DNA from: Mycobacterium sp. NBC_00419
GTDB lineage: Bacteria > Actinomycetota > Actinomycetes > Mycobacteriales > Mycobacteriaceae
Direction of reading: 5' to 3'
NCBI RefSeq assembly: GCF_036023875.1
Contig: NZ_CP107931.1
Coordinates: 868,001 to 932,000 of the forward strand
Length of the DNA stretch: 64,000 bases
Shown here: in pieces, positions 40,886-49,134 of the stretch
Layout of the letters: each line of letters begins with the position of its first letter
Position numbering within the stretch: position 1 is the first letter of the stretch
Position numbers and translations under genes: made by a program
The notes under the pieces: generated by a model
Seen by the model: only the letters and a program-made list of their open reading frames with translations
The model's database searches: none
Told to the model about the DNA's origin: nothing

Positions 40886-41533
40886 TCAGGCGTTCTGAGC
40901 CGACAGCTTCCGGTACTCCAGCACGGTGTCGATGATCCCGTACTCCTTGGCATCGGCGGCGGTGAGGATCTTGTCGCGGTCGGTGTCCTTGCGGATGACC
41001 GCGGGCTCCTTACCGGTGTGGCGCGCCAGCGTCTCCTCCATGAGGGTCCGCATCCGCTCGATCTCGGCGGCCTGGATCTCCAGGTCCGAGAACTGGCCCT
41101 GGATGACACCGCCGAGGGACGGCTGGTGGATCAGGATGCGGGCGTTGGGCAGCGCCAGCCGCTTACCCGGGGTGCCCGCGGCCAGCAGCACCGCCGCGGC
41201 CGAGGCAGCCTGCCCCAGGCACACGGTCTGGATGTCGGCGCGCACGTACTGCATGGTGTCGTAGATCGCCATCAGCGAGGTGAACGAGCCGCCCGGTGAG
41301 TTGATGTACATGGTGATGTCGCGGTCGGGATCCAGCGACTCCAGGACCAGCAGCTGGGCCATGATGTCGTTGGCCGACGCGTCGTCGACCTGCACGCCGA
41401 GGAAGATGATGCGTTCCTCGAACAGCTTGTTGTACGGGTTGGACTCCTTGACGCCCCAGCTGGAGTGCTCGACGAAGGACGGCAGGATGTAGCGCGCCTG
41501 GGGTGCGAGCCGCGGATCTGTGTAGTCAGGCAT
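40886..41533 (-). CDS. clpP2: ATP-dependent Clp protease proteolytic subunit ClpP2
   Basis: A 215-residue serine peptidase ring subunit. Catalytic residues are visible: Ser111 in GQAASAAAV, His136 in [12 protein letters not shown] and the Asp in the later [10 protein letters not shown]. The start is [16 protein letters not shown] at 41531-41533, matching mycobacterial ClpP2 (214-215 residues). The frame is open 17 codons further, but that part lies inside clpP1. It overlaps the end of clpP1 by eight bases; the two form the heteromeric ClpP1P2 complex. Confidence 0.97.
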   Translation of the reverse strand: MPDYTDPRLAPQARYILPSFVEHSSWGVKESNPYNKLFEERIIFLGVQVDDASANDIMAQLLVLESLDPDRDITMYINSPGGSFTSLMAIYDTMQYVRADIQTVCLGQAASAAAVLLAAGTPGKRLALPNARILIHQPSLGGVIQGQFSDLEIQAAEIERMRTLMEETLARHTGKEPAVIRKDTDRDKILTAADAKEYGIIDTVLEYRKLSAQNA

Positions 41534-42122
41534 TGGACACTCCGTTGAAGTGGGCGCGGGTGATGATGTGGTCGACGAAGCCATACTCCAGGGCTTCCTG
41601 AGCGGTGAACCACCGGTCGCGGTCGGAGTCGGCCTCGATGCGCTCGATCGACTGGCCGGTGAACTCGGCGTTGAGCCGGAACATCTCCTTCTTGATCAGC
41701 GCGAACTGCTCGGCCTGGATGGCGATGTCCGCGGCGCCGCCGGTGATACCGCCCAGCGGCTGATGCATCAGGATGCGGGCGTGCGGCAGGGCGTAGCGCT
41801 TGCCCTTGGCGCCGGCGGCCAGCAGAAACTCACCCATCGAGGCGGCCATGCCCATGGCGTAGGTGGCGACGTCGCACGGCACGAGGACCATGGTGTCGAA
41901 GATCGCCATGCCGGCGCTGATCGAGCCGCCGGGCGAGTTGATGTAGAGCGAGATGTCCTTGGTCGGATCCTCGGCGGCGAGCAGAAGGATCTGCGCGCAC
42001 AGCCGGTTGGCGATGTCGTCATCGACTTGGGAGCCGAGGAAGATGATGCGCTCGGCGAGCAACCGCTCATATACCGAGTCGGAAAGGTTCAGCCCTGGCA
42101 TGCCCGAACGCATATGAGTCAC
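41526..42122 (-). CDS. clpP1: ATP-dependent Clp protease proteolytic subunit ClpP1
   Basis: A 198-residue partner of ClpP2. Catalytic residues: Ser95 in [11 protein letters not shown] and His120 in [11 protein letters not shown], with [14 protein letters not shown] upstream. Start chosen as GTG at 42120-42122 ([15 protein letters not shown]), with AGCAGG nine bases upstream; an ATG nine bases later is possible. Upstream of it lies a ClgR-like element at the tig 3' end. It is co-transcribed with clpP2 (eight-base overlap). Confidence 0.96.
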   Translation of the reverse strand: MTHMRSGMPGLNLSDSVYERLLAERIIFLGSQVDDDIANRLCAQILLLAAEDPTKDISLYINSPGGSISAGMAIFDTMVLVPCDVATYAMGMAASMGEFLLAAGAKGKRYALPHARILMHQPLGGITGGAADIAIQAEQFALIKKEMFRLNAEFTGQSIERIEADSDRDRWFTAQEALEYGFVDHIITRAHFNGVSNA

Positions 42123-42195
42123 GACTTGATACCTGCTTTCTACAGACCTTGAACTAATCGAAGTTCTACCCGACCCTAACCAACCAGCGGCGTAC

Positions 42196-42230
42196 CGCAC
42201 TCCCAGAGGAGTGTGCTTTCGCTATCGGCG
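42196..42230 (-). promoter_or_regulatory. tig 3' hairpin and ClgR-like box upstream of clpP1
   Basis: An 8-bp stem (42196-42203 / 42208-42215, loop CAGA) lies just past the tig stop and could weaken transcription into clpP1. CGCTATCGGCG at 42220-42230 resembles the CGCT-N-GGCG core of ClgR binding sites known upstream of actinobacterial clpP genes. Both are short and the assignment is tentative. Confidence 0.3.
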
Positions 42231-43637
42231 TTATTCGGCCTCGTCAGCCTTCTCTTGCGCGTCCTCGTCGCTAGAATCGCCGGCTTCGCCCTCGACCTCG
42301 GCGGACTCGGCACCCGCGGGCGGGCCGAAGAACTCGCTGGTGTCGACGACGTTGCCGTCGGCATCGGTGACGGTGGCCGCCTCGACCACCGCAGCCACGG
42401 TCAGGCCGCGGCGCACGTCGGCGAACATTGCCGGCAGCTGGTTGTTCTGCTGCAGGATGCCCAGCAGCTGCTGGGGCTCGATGCCGTACTGGCGCGACAT
42501 CAGCACCAGGCGCTCGGTCAGGTCGTTCTGGCCGACCTGGATCTCGAGATCGTCGGCGATGGCGTCCATCAGGAGCTGGGTCTTGACGGCCTTCTCGGCC
42601 GCTTCGCGGGTGTCGGCGTCGAATTCCTCGCGCGTGCTGCCCTGGGCTTCGAGTGCCTCGGCGAACTTGGCCTCGTCGTGGTCGAGGCCGTGGATGGCGT
42701 TGTGGACGGTCTCGTCGACCTGCGCCTGCACGATCGCCTCGGGCAGCGGCACCTCGACCTTCTCGAGCAGCAGCTCGAGGGCGTTGTCGCGGATCTGCTC
42801 GGCCTGCTGGATGCGCTTGACGCGGGTGACCTGCTCGACGAGGTTGGCCTTGAGTTCCTCGATGGTGTCGAATTCGCTTGCCAGCTGGGCGAACTCGTCG
42901 TCGGCCTCGGGCAGCTCGCGTTCCTTGATGGACTTGACGGTGACGGTCACCTCGGCGTCCTTGCCGGCGTGCTCACCGGCGACGAGCTTGGTGGTGAACA
43001 CCTTCGACTCGCCCTCGGACAGCCCGACGATCGCGTCGTCGAGGCCGTCGATGAGCTGGCCGGAACCGACCTCGTGGGACAGCCCCTCGGTGGAGGCCTC
43101 GGGGACGTCCTCGCCGTCGACGGTGGCCGAGAGGTCGATGGAGACGAAGTCACCCTCGACGGCCGGACGCTCCACACCCTTGAGGGTGCCGAAGCGGGCC
43201 CGCAGCGACTGCAGCTCGGTGTCGACGTCCTCATCGGAGACCTCGATCGAGTCCACCGAGATCTTCAGCTCGGACAGGTCGGGCAGGTCGATATCGGGCC
43301 GCACGTCGACCTCGGCGGTGAATACCAGCTCCTCGCCGTCCTCGATCTTGGTGATCTCGATGTCGGGCTGGCCCAGCGGGCGCACCTCGGTGGTGGTGAC
43401 GGCCTCGCTGTAACGGCTGGGCAGTGCGTCGTTGACGACCTGCTCGAGCACTGCGCCGCGGCCGACGCGTGCCTCGAGAAGCTTGGCGGGAGCCTTGCCC
43501 GGCCGGAATCCGGGCAACCGGACCTGCTTGGCGAGCTCCTTGTAGGCCCGGTCGAAGTCGGGCTGCAATTCCGTGAAGGGCACCTCCACGTTGATGCGAA
43601 CCCGGGTGGGGCTCAACTTCTCGACGGTGCTCTTCAC
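42231..43637 (-). CDS. tig: Trigger factor
   Basis: A 468-residue ribosome-bound chaperone and peptidyl-prolyl isomerase. The ribosome-binding signature [13 protein letters not shown] is near residue 40. An FKBP-type domain ([16 protein letters not shown]) and a long helical C-terminal arm domain follow. The tail is acidic ([18 protein letters not shown]). The start is GTG at 43635-43637 with GAGGAG seven bases upstream, giving [19 protein letters not shown]. It is upstream of clpP1P2, the usual actinobacterial neighbourhood. Confidence 0.97.
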   Translation of the reverse strand: MKSTVEKLSPTRVRINVEVPFTELQPDFDRAYKELAKQVRLPGFRPGKAPAKLLEARVGRGAVLEQVVNDALPSRYSEAVTTTEVRPLGQPDIEITKIEDGEELVFTAEVDVRPDIDLPDLSELKISVDSIEVSDEDVDTELQSLRARFGTLKGVERPAVEGDFVSIDLSATVDGEDVPEASTEGLSHEVGSGQLIDGLDDAIVGLSEGESKVFTTKLVAGEHAGKDAEVTVTVKSIKERELPEADDEFAQLASEFDTIEELKANLVEQVTRVKRIQQAEQIRDNALELLLEKVEVPLPEAIVQAQVDETVHNAIHGLDHDEAKFAEALEAQGSTREEFDADTREAAEKAVKTQLLMDAIADDLEIQVGQNDLTERLVLMSRQYGIEPQQLLGILQQNNQLPAMFADVRRGLTVAAVVEAATVTDADGNVVDTSEFFGPPAGAESAEVEGEAGDSSDEDAQEKADEAE

Positions 43638-43687
43638 TGCGGTGCTCCTCGGTGTAGTTCTTCGTTGACGCGTGGTTGTAGGGCGTG

Positions 43688-43761
43688 TCGGGGTGACAGG
43701 ATTTGAACCTGCGGCCTTCCGCTCCCAAAGCGGATGCGCTACCAAGCTGCGCTACACCCCG
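43688..43761 (-). tRNA. tRNA-Pro (anticodon TGG)
   Basis: A full cloverleaf on the minus strand: acceptor CGGGGTG/CACCCCG, D-arm GCGC/GCGC, anticodon stem TCCGC/GCGGA with loop TTTGGGA, T-loop TTCAAAT, discriminator A. CCA is not encoded. It lies directly upstream of tig. Confidence 0.95.
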
Positions 43762-43896
43762 TGCTGCGTTTATCGCGCCCGCGATCCTACGGCCCCACCG
43801 CTGCTCAGCCTCAATCCACCTTGTCGAGAGGGGTTCGACAGGGCCGACTGGATTTGATCTGGGAGCCGCCGGTACATTTGGGCTCGCGCAATGTAC

Positions 43897-43967
43897 GCGG
43901 GCGTAGCTCAATGGTAGAGCCTCAGTCTTCCAAACTGATTACGCGGGTTCGATTCCCGTCGCCCGCT
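43897..43967 (+). tRNA. tRNA-Gly (anticodon TCC)
   Basis: Acceptor GCGGGCG/CGCCCGC, D-arm GCTC/GAGC, anticodon loop with TCC, T-loop TTCGATT, discriminator T. CCA is not encoded. A strong terminator begins nine bases after it. Confidence 0.95.
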
Positions 43968-43975
43968 CAGATGAC

Positions 43976-44009
43976 GGCCCTGAACTGCACATGCAGTTCA
44001 GGGCCTTTT
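43976..44009 (+). terminator. Intrinsic terminator after tRNA-Gly
   Basis: A 14-bp stem GGCCCTGAACTGCA (43976-43989) / TGCAGTTCAGGGCC (43992-44005) is followed by TTTT at 44006-44009. One of the clearest terminators in the window. Confidence 0.9.
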
Positions 44010-44143
44010 CTGTGTGGCGGAAGCGACTGGTGAGAGGCGATTGCGGCGATCTGAGCGAGCGATATTGCCGGGAAGCCGCTTCGATTCGCCCTCCCCGATG
44101 CGAGGATCGATCCCATTCGTGTGACCGCCGACCGAAGGTAACG

Positions 44144-45010
44144 ATGTCCCGACCATCCGAGTGCACGCGTGTTCGTCCGTTCGCCGCCGGCTTGGCTGCC
44201 GCCAGTGCCGGCATCGTCACCCTCGGCTTGTTGACCGCGCCACCGACGATCACCGGTGTAGCGGCTCCCCGTGCCGAAAGTCACCTGCTGCAGCTCGCAG
44301 GAGTCACGACGGCCGACGTCAGCGCCGCCGCGGTGCGGATTTCTGCCGCGTTCGCCGCGGTGGCTGAGCTGCCCAGCCCGGTGTCCGCCCTGGTGTCCGC
44401 GGTGCCCCGACCCGCGACAGCATCGGCCAGTCCGGCAGCCGCGAGCCAAACCTCTGCTTCCCCGACGGCGGCGGACACCTCATCACCGCCCGACCTGCTG
44501 GCGCTGGCGGCATCGTTCCTGGACTACCTCAACAGTCTCGGTCTGGGCCCGGTCCCGGGCCTGTTGGCCATCGGCGTGACCGGGGTCGTCGTGACTCTGG
44601 GTGCAGTCGTCTACGCCTGGAATGGCTTCGCCGGTCTGGTCAATCCCGTGCTGGACTTCCTGCACATACCCAAAGTGCCGACAATCCCGGTGTGTTTCTT
44701 CGGCCAGAATTGCGGCAGCGCAGCGGCCGCGCAGGCCCGGCCCGCAGCCGCCAACACGATCGCCGCCGACTCTGGGGACAGCCCCGTCGAACCAGTCCAG
44801 CGAAGTGTGGGGCGAAGCAACCGCGACGGTGGATCCGCTAAGGCCTCCGCCAGGCCGATTCCCACCCCTGCCACCGCACGGCCGGCCGCGACGCGGAACG
44901 ACACCTCCGCCGACAACACCACGGCCAGGGCAGACCGCGGCGCCAAGAAGTCAACCGGTTCAGCAGCGACCGGCACCAGCAAGCGGGGCAAGAAGACCTC
45001 TACCGACTGA
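44144..45010 (+). CDS. Secreted or membrane-anchored Ala/Pro/Thr-rich protein
   Basis: A 288-residue protein from ATG 44144 (GAAGGT upstream): MSRPSECTRVRPFAAGLAA begins a signal peptide of ~35 residues. A short helical region, a hydrophobic central segment (LLAIGVTGVVVTLGAVVYAW) and PVCFFGQNCGS with two Cys follow. The tail is ~110 residues rich in Ala/Thr/Ser/Arg and ends TSKRGKKTSTD. The frame is open 51 codons earlier but without a ribosome-binding site. The layout and basic KRG...D C-terminus resemble the protein at 31028-32074. Function unknown. Confidence 0.75.
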   Translation: MSRPSECTRVRPFAAGLAAASAGIVTLGLLTAPPTITGVAAPRAESHLLQLAGVTTADVSAAAVRISAAFAAVAELPSPVSALVSAVPRPATASASPAAASQTSASPTAADTSSPPDLLALAASFLDYLNSLGLGPVPGLLAIGVTGVVVTLGAVVYAWNGFAGLVNPVLDFLHIPKVPTIPVCFFGQNCGSAAAAQARPAAANTIAADSGDSPVEPVQRSVGRSNRDGGSAKASARPIPTPATARPAATRNDTSADNTTARADRGAKKSTGSAATGTSKRGKKTSTD

Positions 45011-45019
45011 GCTTGCTGC

Positions 45020-45382
45020 TCAGCCCCCAATTCCGTTGTCGAGTCCCCGATGCTCAATGAAATACCAAGGGATGCCGAACCATTGGACCAGCACGACAAC
45101 ACCAAACACAGCGACAGCGGCGATAAGTCCTAGCGTGCGCGCCCGCGCACCGATCGACGCCACGGCCAGATACCCAAAGACCACGACAAGACCCACCTCC
45201 GCCCAGATCAGGATCCGTTTGGGCGTCGCGGCCGCGGTGTCGTAGTCGGTCAGGTGTGAATCCGGGAAGCCGGCGAAGTACAGATCGCCGCCGGCGATGA
45301 CAGCCGACAGCAATGCTGCGACGGCGAAGGCCGCGCAGACCGCACGCGCAAGAGTCGGCGAAAGCTGTCGAGTTCGTGGCAT
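45020..45382 (-). CDS. Small membrane protein coupled to the hydrolase
   Basis: A 120-residue protein with three hydrophobic helices (AAFAVAALLSAVIAGGD; IWAEVGLVVVFGYLAVASI; LGLIAAVAVFGVVVLVQWF), starting at the ATG that overlaps the hydrolase stop (ATGA, 45382-45385). An ATG six codons earlier in the same frame is possible. No family recognised. Its coupling to the hydrolase suggests they act together at the membrane. Confidence 0.7.
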   Translation of the reverse strand: MPRTRQLSPTLARAVCAAFAVAALLSAVIAGGDLYFAGFPDSHLTDYDTAAATPKRILIWAEVGLVVVFGYLAVASIGARARTLGLIAAVAVFGVVVLVQWFGIPWYFIEHRGLDNGIGG

Positions 45383-46800
45383 CACATGCTGCGCTGCCAT
45401 GACCGATAGACCACCCGGGAAACCGTCGCAGGATCGGGTTCGGGCGCGTTGCGCGACGCCGCCAGCCCGTCAATCTCGCCCAGCGCCATCACGTCGCGCA
45501 GATGCCGGGCCACGTCGCCGTCGCCGTCACGCTCGGGATGGGCGAAGTACTGGGTCTGCGCGGCGCCGGGGCGCAGTCGCTCGGGCAGATTGCCGGTGAC
45601 GGCGATCTCGCGGATGCCCGGCCCGAACAACGGGCGCAGCACCCCGCCAAACCAGTCGCCGCGAATGCTGCCGCGCCGCACCGGGAACCACAGGTTGGTC
45701 CAGCGAGTCACGGCGAATAGGGACTGCGCGCCCAGCACCGGCCCCGCGCCGAACGAGGTCGGCCCGCCGTCGGCGTCGACCGGCAGCGCCGTGGACCGCG
45801 GCGGGCAGGTCAGCACCACGGCCCGTCTGACCATCCGGTCGAACAGTGCGTGACGGGCGTCGGTACGACCCAAGCCGGCCAGGACCGGCGGGCGGGCCAC
45901 GAACAGGTCGGCGTAAGCCATCGGCGTCCCGATGGTCACGAAATCAGTTGTCCGCCAAGGATTCCCCTGCGCTCGGAGCTCCTGCCACAGCTGGAACTGG
46001 GCGTCCTGAAAGTCGTCGATCGGACCACCGGCAGCCTCCTCCGCACGGCTCAGCGACGTCAGCCCGGCGGCCTCCCCCGCGTGCAGTTCATGGGTTTCGG
46101 CCCACAGCGTGCTCAGCGCGTCGTAGGCGATGAACCCGCCCAGTCCGTGTCCGACCACGACGATCCGCGCATAACTGCCCTGGTGCAGGGTGTGCAGCAG
46201 ATCGACGAGGCCGCCCCGGATGGCGCGCCGCGCCGCGTGCGACTCGGGCAGTGGGTCGAAGTAGCGCGCCACGTTGACGAATCCGGTGGTGAGAAAGCTG
46301 CGGGTCAATGCCCGCGGCAACATCCGGAACACCGCCACCGCGATGCTCAGCACCACCACGCTGCTGACCACCCCGAGAATCCAGCCCGGAATGCCGGTGT
46401 GCAACAGATACCCGCCCACCACGCTCAGCGTGATCAGCACGGCAGCCGGGACCAGCAGAGCCAGCCACACCGCGCGCCAGACGCCGAAGATCTGGTCGGG
46501 CACATTGCGCGGGCGCCGCAGGAACACCCGCAGCAACGCGGGGGCGAACCCCGCATAGCGGGTGCTCGTCATCAGGAACGACCAGTCGTACTCGAAGAGG
46601 TCGACACCGGCCGACGGCACGGCGTAGCGGCGCGCCTCGTAGGAGTCGGTGACCTCGATGGGCTGCGGGTGGCACTCCCAGTGGCTGTCGTGGCCGGGCA
46701 GCACCGTCTTGGCGAAGGCGTCGAGGATGTCGGTGGGCCGGCGTTCCAGCAGACCGTGCACGAAGACCACAGCGGTGTGCACTTCGTTGTCGCCGCTCAA
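45382..46800 (-). CDS. Alpha/beta-hydrolase-fold membrane protein with Gly at the nucleophile position
   Basis: A 472-residue protein from TTG 46800 with GAGGAGG six bases upstream. An alpha/beta hydrolase N-terminus (TAVVFVHGLLERRPTDIL) is followed by two membrane helices near residues 110-160 (ALLVPAAVLITLSVVGGYLL; ILGVVSSVVVLSIAVAVF). The nucleophile-elbow motif, normally GHSLGG, here reads VVVGHGLGGFIAYDAL, with GGA (Gly219) where Ser is expected. The rest continues as a lipase-like domain with TIGTPMAYADLF. It is either a non-catalytic hydrolase-fold protein or one with an unusual mechanism. It is translationally coupled to the 120-residue membrane protein. Confidence 0.75.
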   Translation of the reverse strand: MSGDNEVHTAVVFVHGLLERRPTDILDAFAKTVLPGHDSHWECHPQPIEVTDSYEARRYAVPSAGVDLFEYDWSFLMTSTRYAGFAPALLRVFLRRPRNVPDQIFGVWRAVWLALLVPAAVLITLSVVGGYLLHTGIPGWILGVVSSVVVLSIAVAVFRMLPRALTRSFLTTGFVNVARYFDPLPESHAARRAIRGGLVDLLHTLHQGSYARIVVVGHGLGGFIAYDALSTLWAETHELHAGEAAGLTSLSRAEEAAGGPIDDFQDAQFQLWQELRAQGNPWRTTDFVTIGTPMAYADLFVARPPVLAGLGRTDARHALFDRMVRRAVVLTCPPRSTALPVDADGGPTSFGAGPVLGAQSLFAVTRWTNLWFPVRRGSIRGDWFGGVLRPLFGPGIREIAVTGNLPERLRPGAAQTQYFAHPERDGDGDVARHLRDVMALGEIDGLAASRNAPEPDPATVSRVVYRSWQRSM

Positions 46801-47009
46801 ACAAGTCCTCCTCGATACCGCCGTCGTCGTTCGACGTCTGAGTGTGAAGTGCGGCCCGGGCATTCGCTCGGGAAGCACTGAATCTGCTGGTCACGACACG
46901 ATGTCGGTTCGGCTCCAATCAAGTTCGCAGCATCGGTGGCTATCGTCGGGCGTCGTAGATTCAGGTTCGGTTCCCGACGCCGGTCAGGGATGCCCGACCA
47001 GGAGGCGCG

Positions 47010-48191
47010 TTGAGCAACCCCATCCCCTTCGGCGGCGTATGCGTCGCGGGATTCGACGCGGTGCGCGAGGCCTTCGTCGCGAACTTCAACGACCGTAACG
47101 AGGTGGGCGCCGCCGTGGCCGTGTGGGTCGACGGGGACCTCGTGGTCAACCTGTGGGGCGGGTACGCCGACGCGCGCCGGCGCAGGCACTGGCGGGAGAA
47201 CACCTTGGCCAGTGTGTTCTCCGGAACCAAAGGCCTGACGAGTACGTGTGTTCATCTGCTCGCCGACCGGGGCGAGATCGACCTGTATGCACCGGTGGCC
47301 TCCTACTGGCCGGAGTTCGGCCGCAACGGCAAGCAGGACATCACCGTCGCCTCAGTGCTGGGACACCGCTCGGGGGTGATCGGTCCGCGCGCCCGGCTGC
47401 ATTGGAGCGACACCGCCGACTGGGATCGGGTGTGCGACGAACTCGCCGACGCCGCCCCGTGGTGGACGCCCGACACCGCGCAGGGCTATCACATGGTCAG
47501 CTTCGGCTTCATCCTCGGCGAGGTCGTCCGCCGGGTCACCGGCCGCACCATCGGGCAGTACCTGCGCACCGAGATCGCCGAGCCGATGGGTGTCGACGTG
47601 CACATCGGGCTGCCCGCCGTCGAGCACTCCCGCTGCGCGGAAATGGTGAACAAGCCACACATCCGTGACGTGCTGAGCCGCGGCCAGGCACCCGGAGACC
47701 CGTCATCGTTGGACGAACATCCGATGGCGGGGCTGTCCGTCGCGATGGGATTCGTCCCCGACGACGAACTCGGCTCCAACGAGCTGAGCCGTTGGCGCGC
47801 AGCCGAATTCCCCGGCACCAACGGCCATGTCTCGGCACTGGGGCTGGCCACCTTCTACAACGGCCTGGCCCAGGAGAAGCTGCTCAGCCGTGAGCAGATG
47901 GAGGTGGCCCGCGTGTCGCAGGGCGGGTTCGACACCGACGTGGTGCTCGGCCCGCGGGTCGCTGACCACGGTTGGGGGCTGGGCTACATGCTCAACCAGC
48001 GCGGGGTGGCCGGGCCGAATCTGCGCAGCTTCGGCCACGGCGGATCCGGTGGCTCGTTCGGTTTCGTCGACCTGGAGAACCGGATCGGCTACGCCTACGT
48101 GATGAACTATTTCGACGCCACCAAGTGCAACGCCGATCCGCGCAGCACCGCACTGTCCGACGAGGTCTACCGCACCATCGGCGTTCTCTGA
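47010..48191 (+). CDS. Serine hydrolase of the beta-lactamase/LipP-like family
   Basis: A 393-residue protein from TTG 47010 with GGAGG just upstream. The SxxK motif is SGTKG, with FSGTKGLTSTCVHLLADRG; HGGSGGSFGFVDLENRIGYAYV is the C-terminal motif region, and GYHMVSFGFILGEVV takes the YxN position. This is the class C beta-lactamase/esterase family that M. tuberculosis has at the same place as LipP (Rv2463), next to nei2 and tig. It has no signal peptide. It is probably an esterase or lipase; substrate unknown. Confidence 0.9.
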   Translation: MSNPIPFGGVCVAGFDAVREAFVANFNDRNEVGAAVAVWVDGDLVVNLWGGYADARRRRHWRENTLASVFSGTKGLTSTCVHLLADRGEIDLYAPVASYWPEFGRNGKQDITVASVLGHRSGVIGPRARLHWSDTADWDRVCDELADAAPWWTPDTAQGYHMVSFGFILGEVVRRVTGRTIGQYLRTEIAEPMGVDVHIGLPAVEHSRCAEMVNKPHIRDVLSRGQAPGDPSSLDEHPMAGLSVAMGFVPDDELGSNELSRWRAAEFPGTNGHVSALGLATFYNGLAQEKLLSREQMEVARVSQGGFDTDVVLGPRVADHGWGLGYMLNQRGVAGPNLRSFGHGGSGGSFGFVDLENRIGYAYVMNYFDATKCNADPRSTALSDEVYRTIGVL

Positions 48192-48245
48192 CAGGCAAAC
48201 TCTCATCCGCGGGTGCACTCGCGGCGGCTCGGTACTGTGGGTGCC

Positions 48246-49100
48246 ATGAATGGTGTGCTGGTAGTGCTCATCCTGGTGGTAGTCGCCGCGATCGCGCTGG
48301 CGGTGTGGAGTTCGTCGCGCGCCTCGGGCAATCGCAATGCGGCCAGCCTCGCCGACGCGAAGGCTGATGCCCGGCGGATCATCGAACGTCTCGGCGGTCA
48401 GGTGCTCAACCTCAGCGGCACCAATGACGCCTCCAGCCAGGCGCTGGCCGACGCCTCGGAGCGGTTCACCGCGGCGTCATCCCAGATCGACCAGGCCACC
48501 ACCGCCAAGCAGGCGCTGTTGGCCAAGGAGAGCGCGCTGGAAGGGCTGTACTACGTGCGCGCCGCGCGCACCGCGATGGGAATGGATCCCGGACCGGAGC
48601 TGGAGCTGATCTCCGGTCAGAAGTCGGCGGGCGCGGTGACCGAGGATCGCAAGGTCGAGTTCGAGGGACGCCAGATCGAAGCCTCGCCGATGCCCACGTC
48701 CCGCACGCCGAACTATTACCCCGGCGGCCGGGTGGCCGGACGGCCGGTGCCGGCCGGCTGGTATTCCGAGCCGTGGTGGAAGACCGCGCTGGTCGCCGGT
48801 GCCTGGGGTGTGGGTTCGGTGCTGTTGTTCGACGCCCTGTTCTCCGGGATGGGCGGTGTCGGCTACGACGCCTCCGGCTTCGAGAACGGCTTCGGGTCGG
48901 GCTTCGACCAGGGCTTCGATCAGGGGTACGACCAAGGTCTCGACGCGGGCGGCCAGGACGGTGGCTGGGGCGGCGACGGCGGCGGCTGGGGTGGCGGTGA
49001 CAGCGGCGGCTGGGCCGACAGCGGTGGCGGCTGGGGCGGCGACGGCGGTGGACTCGGCGACTTCGGCGGCGGCGACTTCGGCGGGTTCGGCGACTTCTAG
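48246..49100 (+). CDS. DUF1542 membrane-anchored protein with glycine-rich tail
   Basis: A 284-residue protein starting MNGVLVVLILVVVAAIALAVWSS, a single N-terminal membrane helix. Residues ~25-110 form helical repeats of the DUF1542 type (SLADAKADARRIIERLGGQ; QALADASERFTAASSQIDQ). Another hydrophobic stretch (TALVAGAWGVGSVLLFDAL) is near residue 180. The last ~80 residues are Gly/Asp/Trp/Phe-rich (GGGDFGGFGDF). It resembles the cell-wall/adhesin-linked DUF1542 proteins, but the role here is unknown. Confidence 0.8.
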   Translation: MNGVLVVLILVVVAAIALAVWSSSRASGNRNAASLADAKADARRIIERLGGQVLNLSGTNDASSQALADASERFTAASSQIDQATTAKQALLAKESALEGLYYVRAARTAMGMDPGPELELISGQKSAGAVTEDRKVEFEGRQIEASPMPTSRTPNYYPGGRVAGRPVPAGWYSEPWWKTALVAGAWGVGSVLLFDALFSGMGGVGYDASGFENGFGSGFDQGFDQGYDQGLDAGGQDGGWGGDGGGWGGGDSGGWADSGGGWGGDGGGLGDFGGGDFGGFGDF

Positions 49101-49134
49101 AGATCCGGCGGGCTGGAGCGAAGCGACCCGGGAA

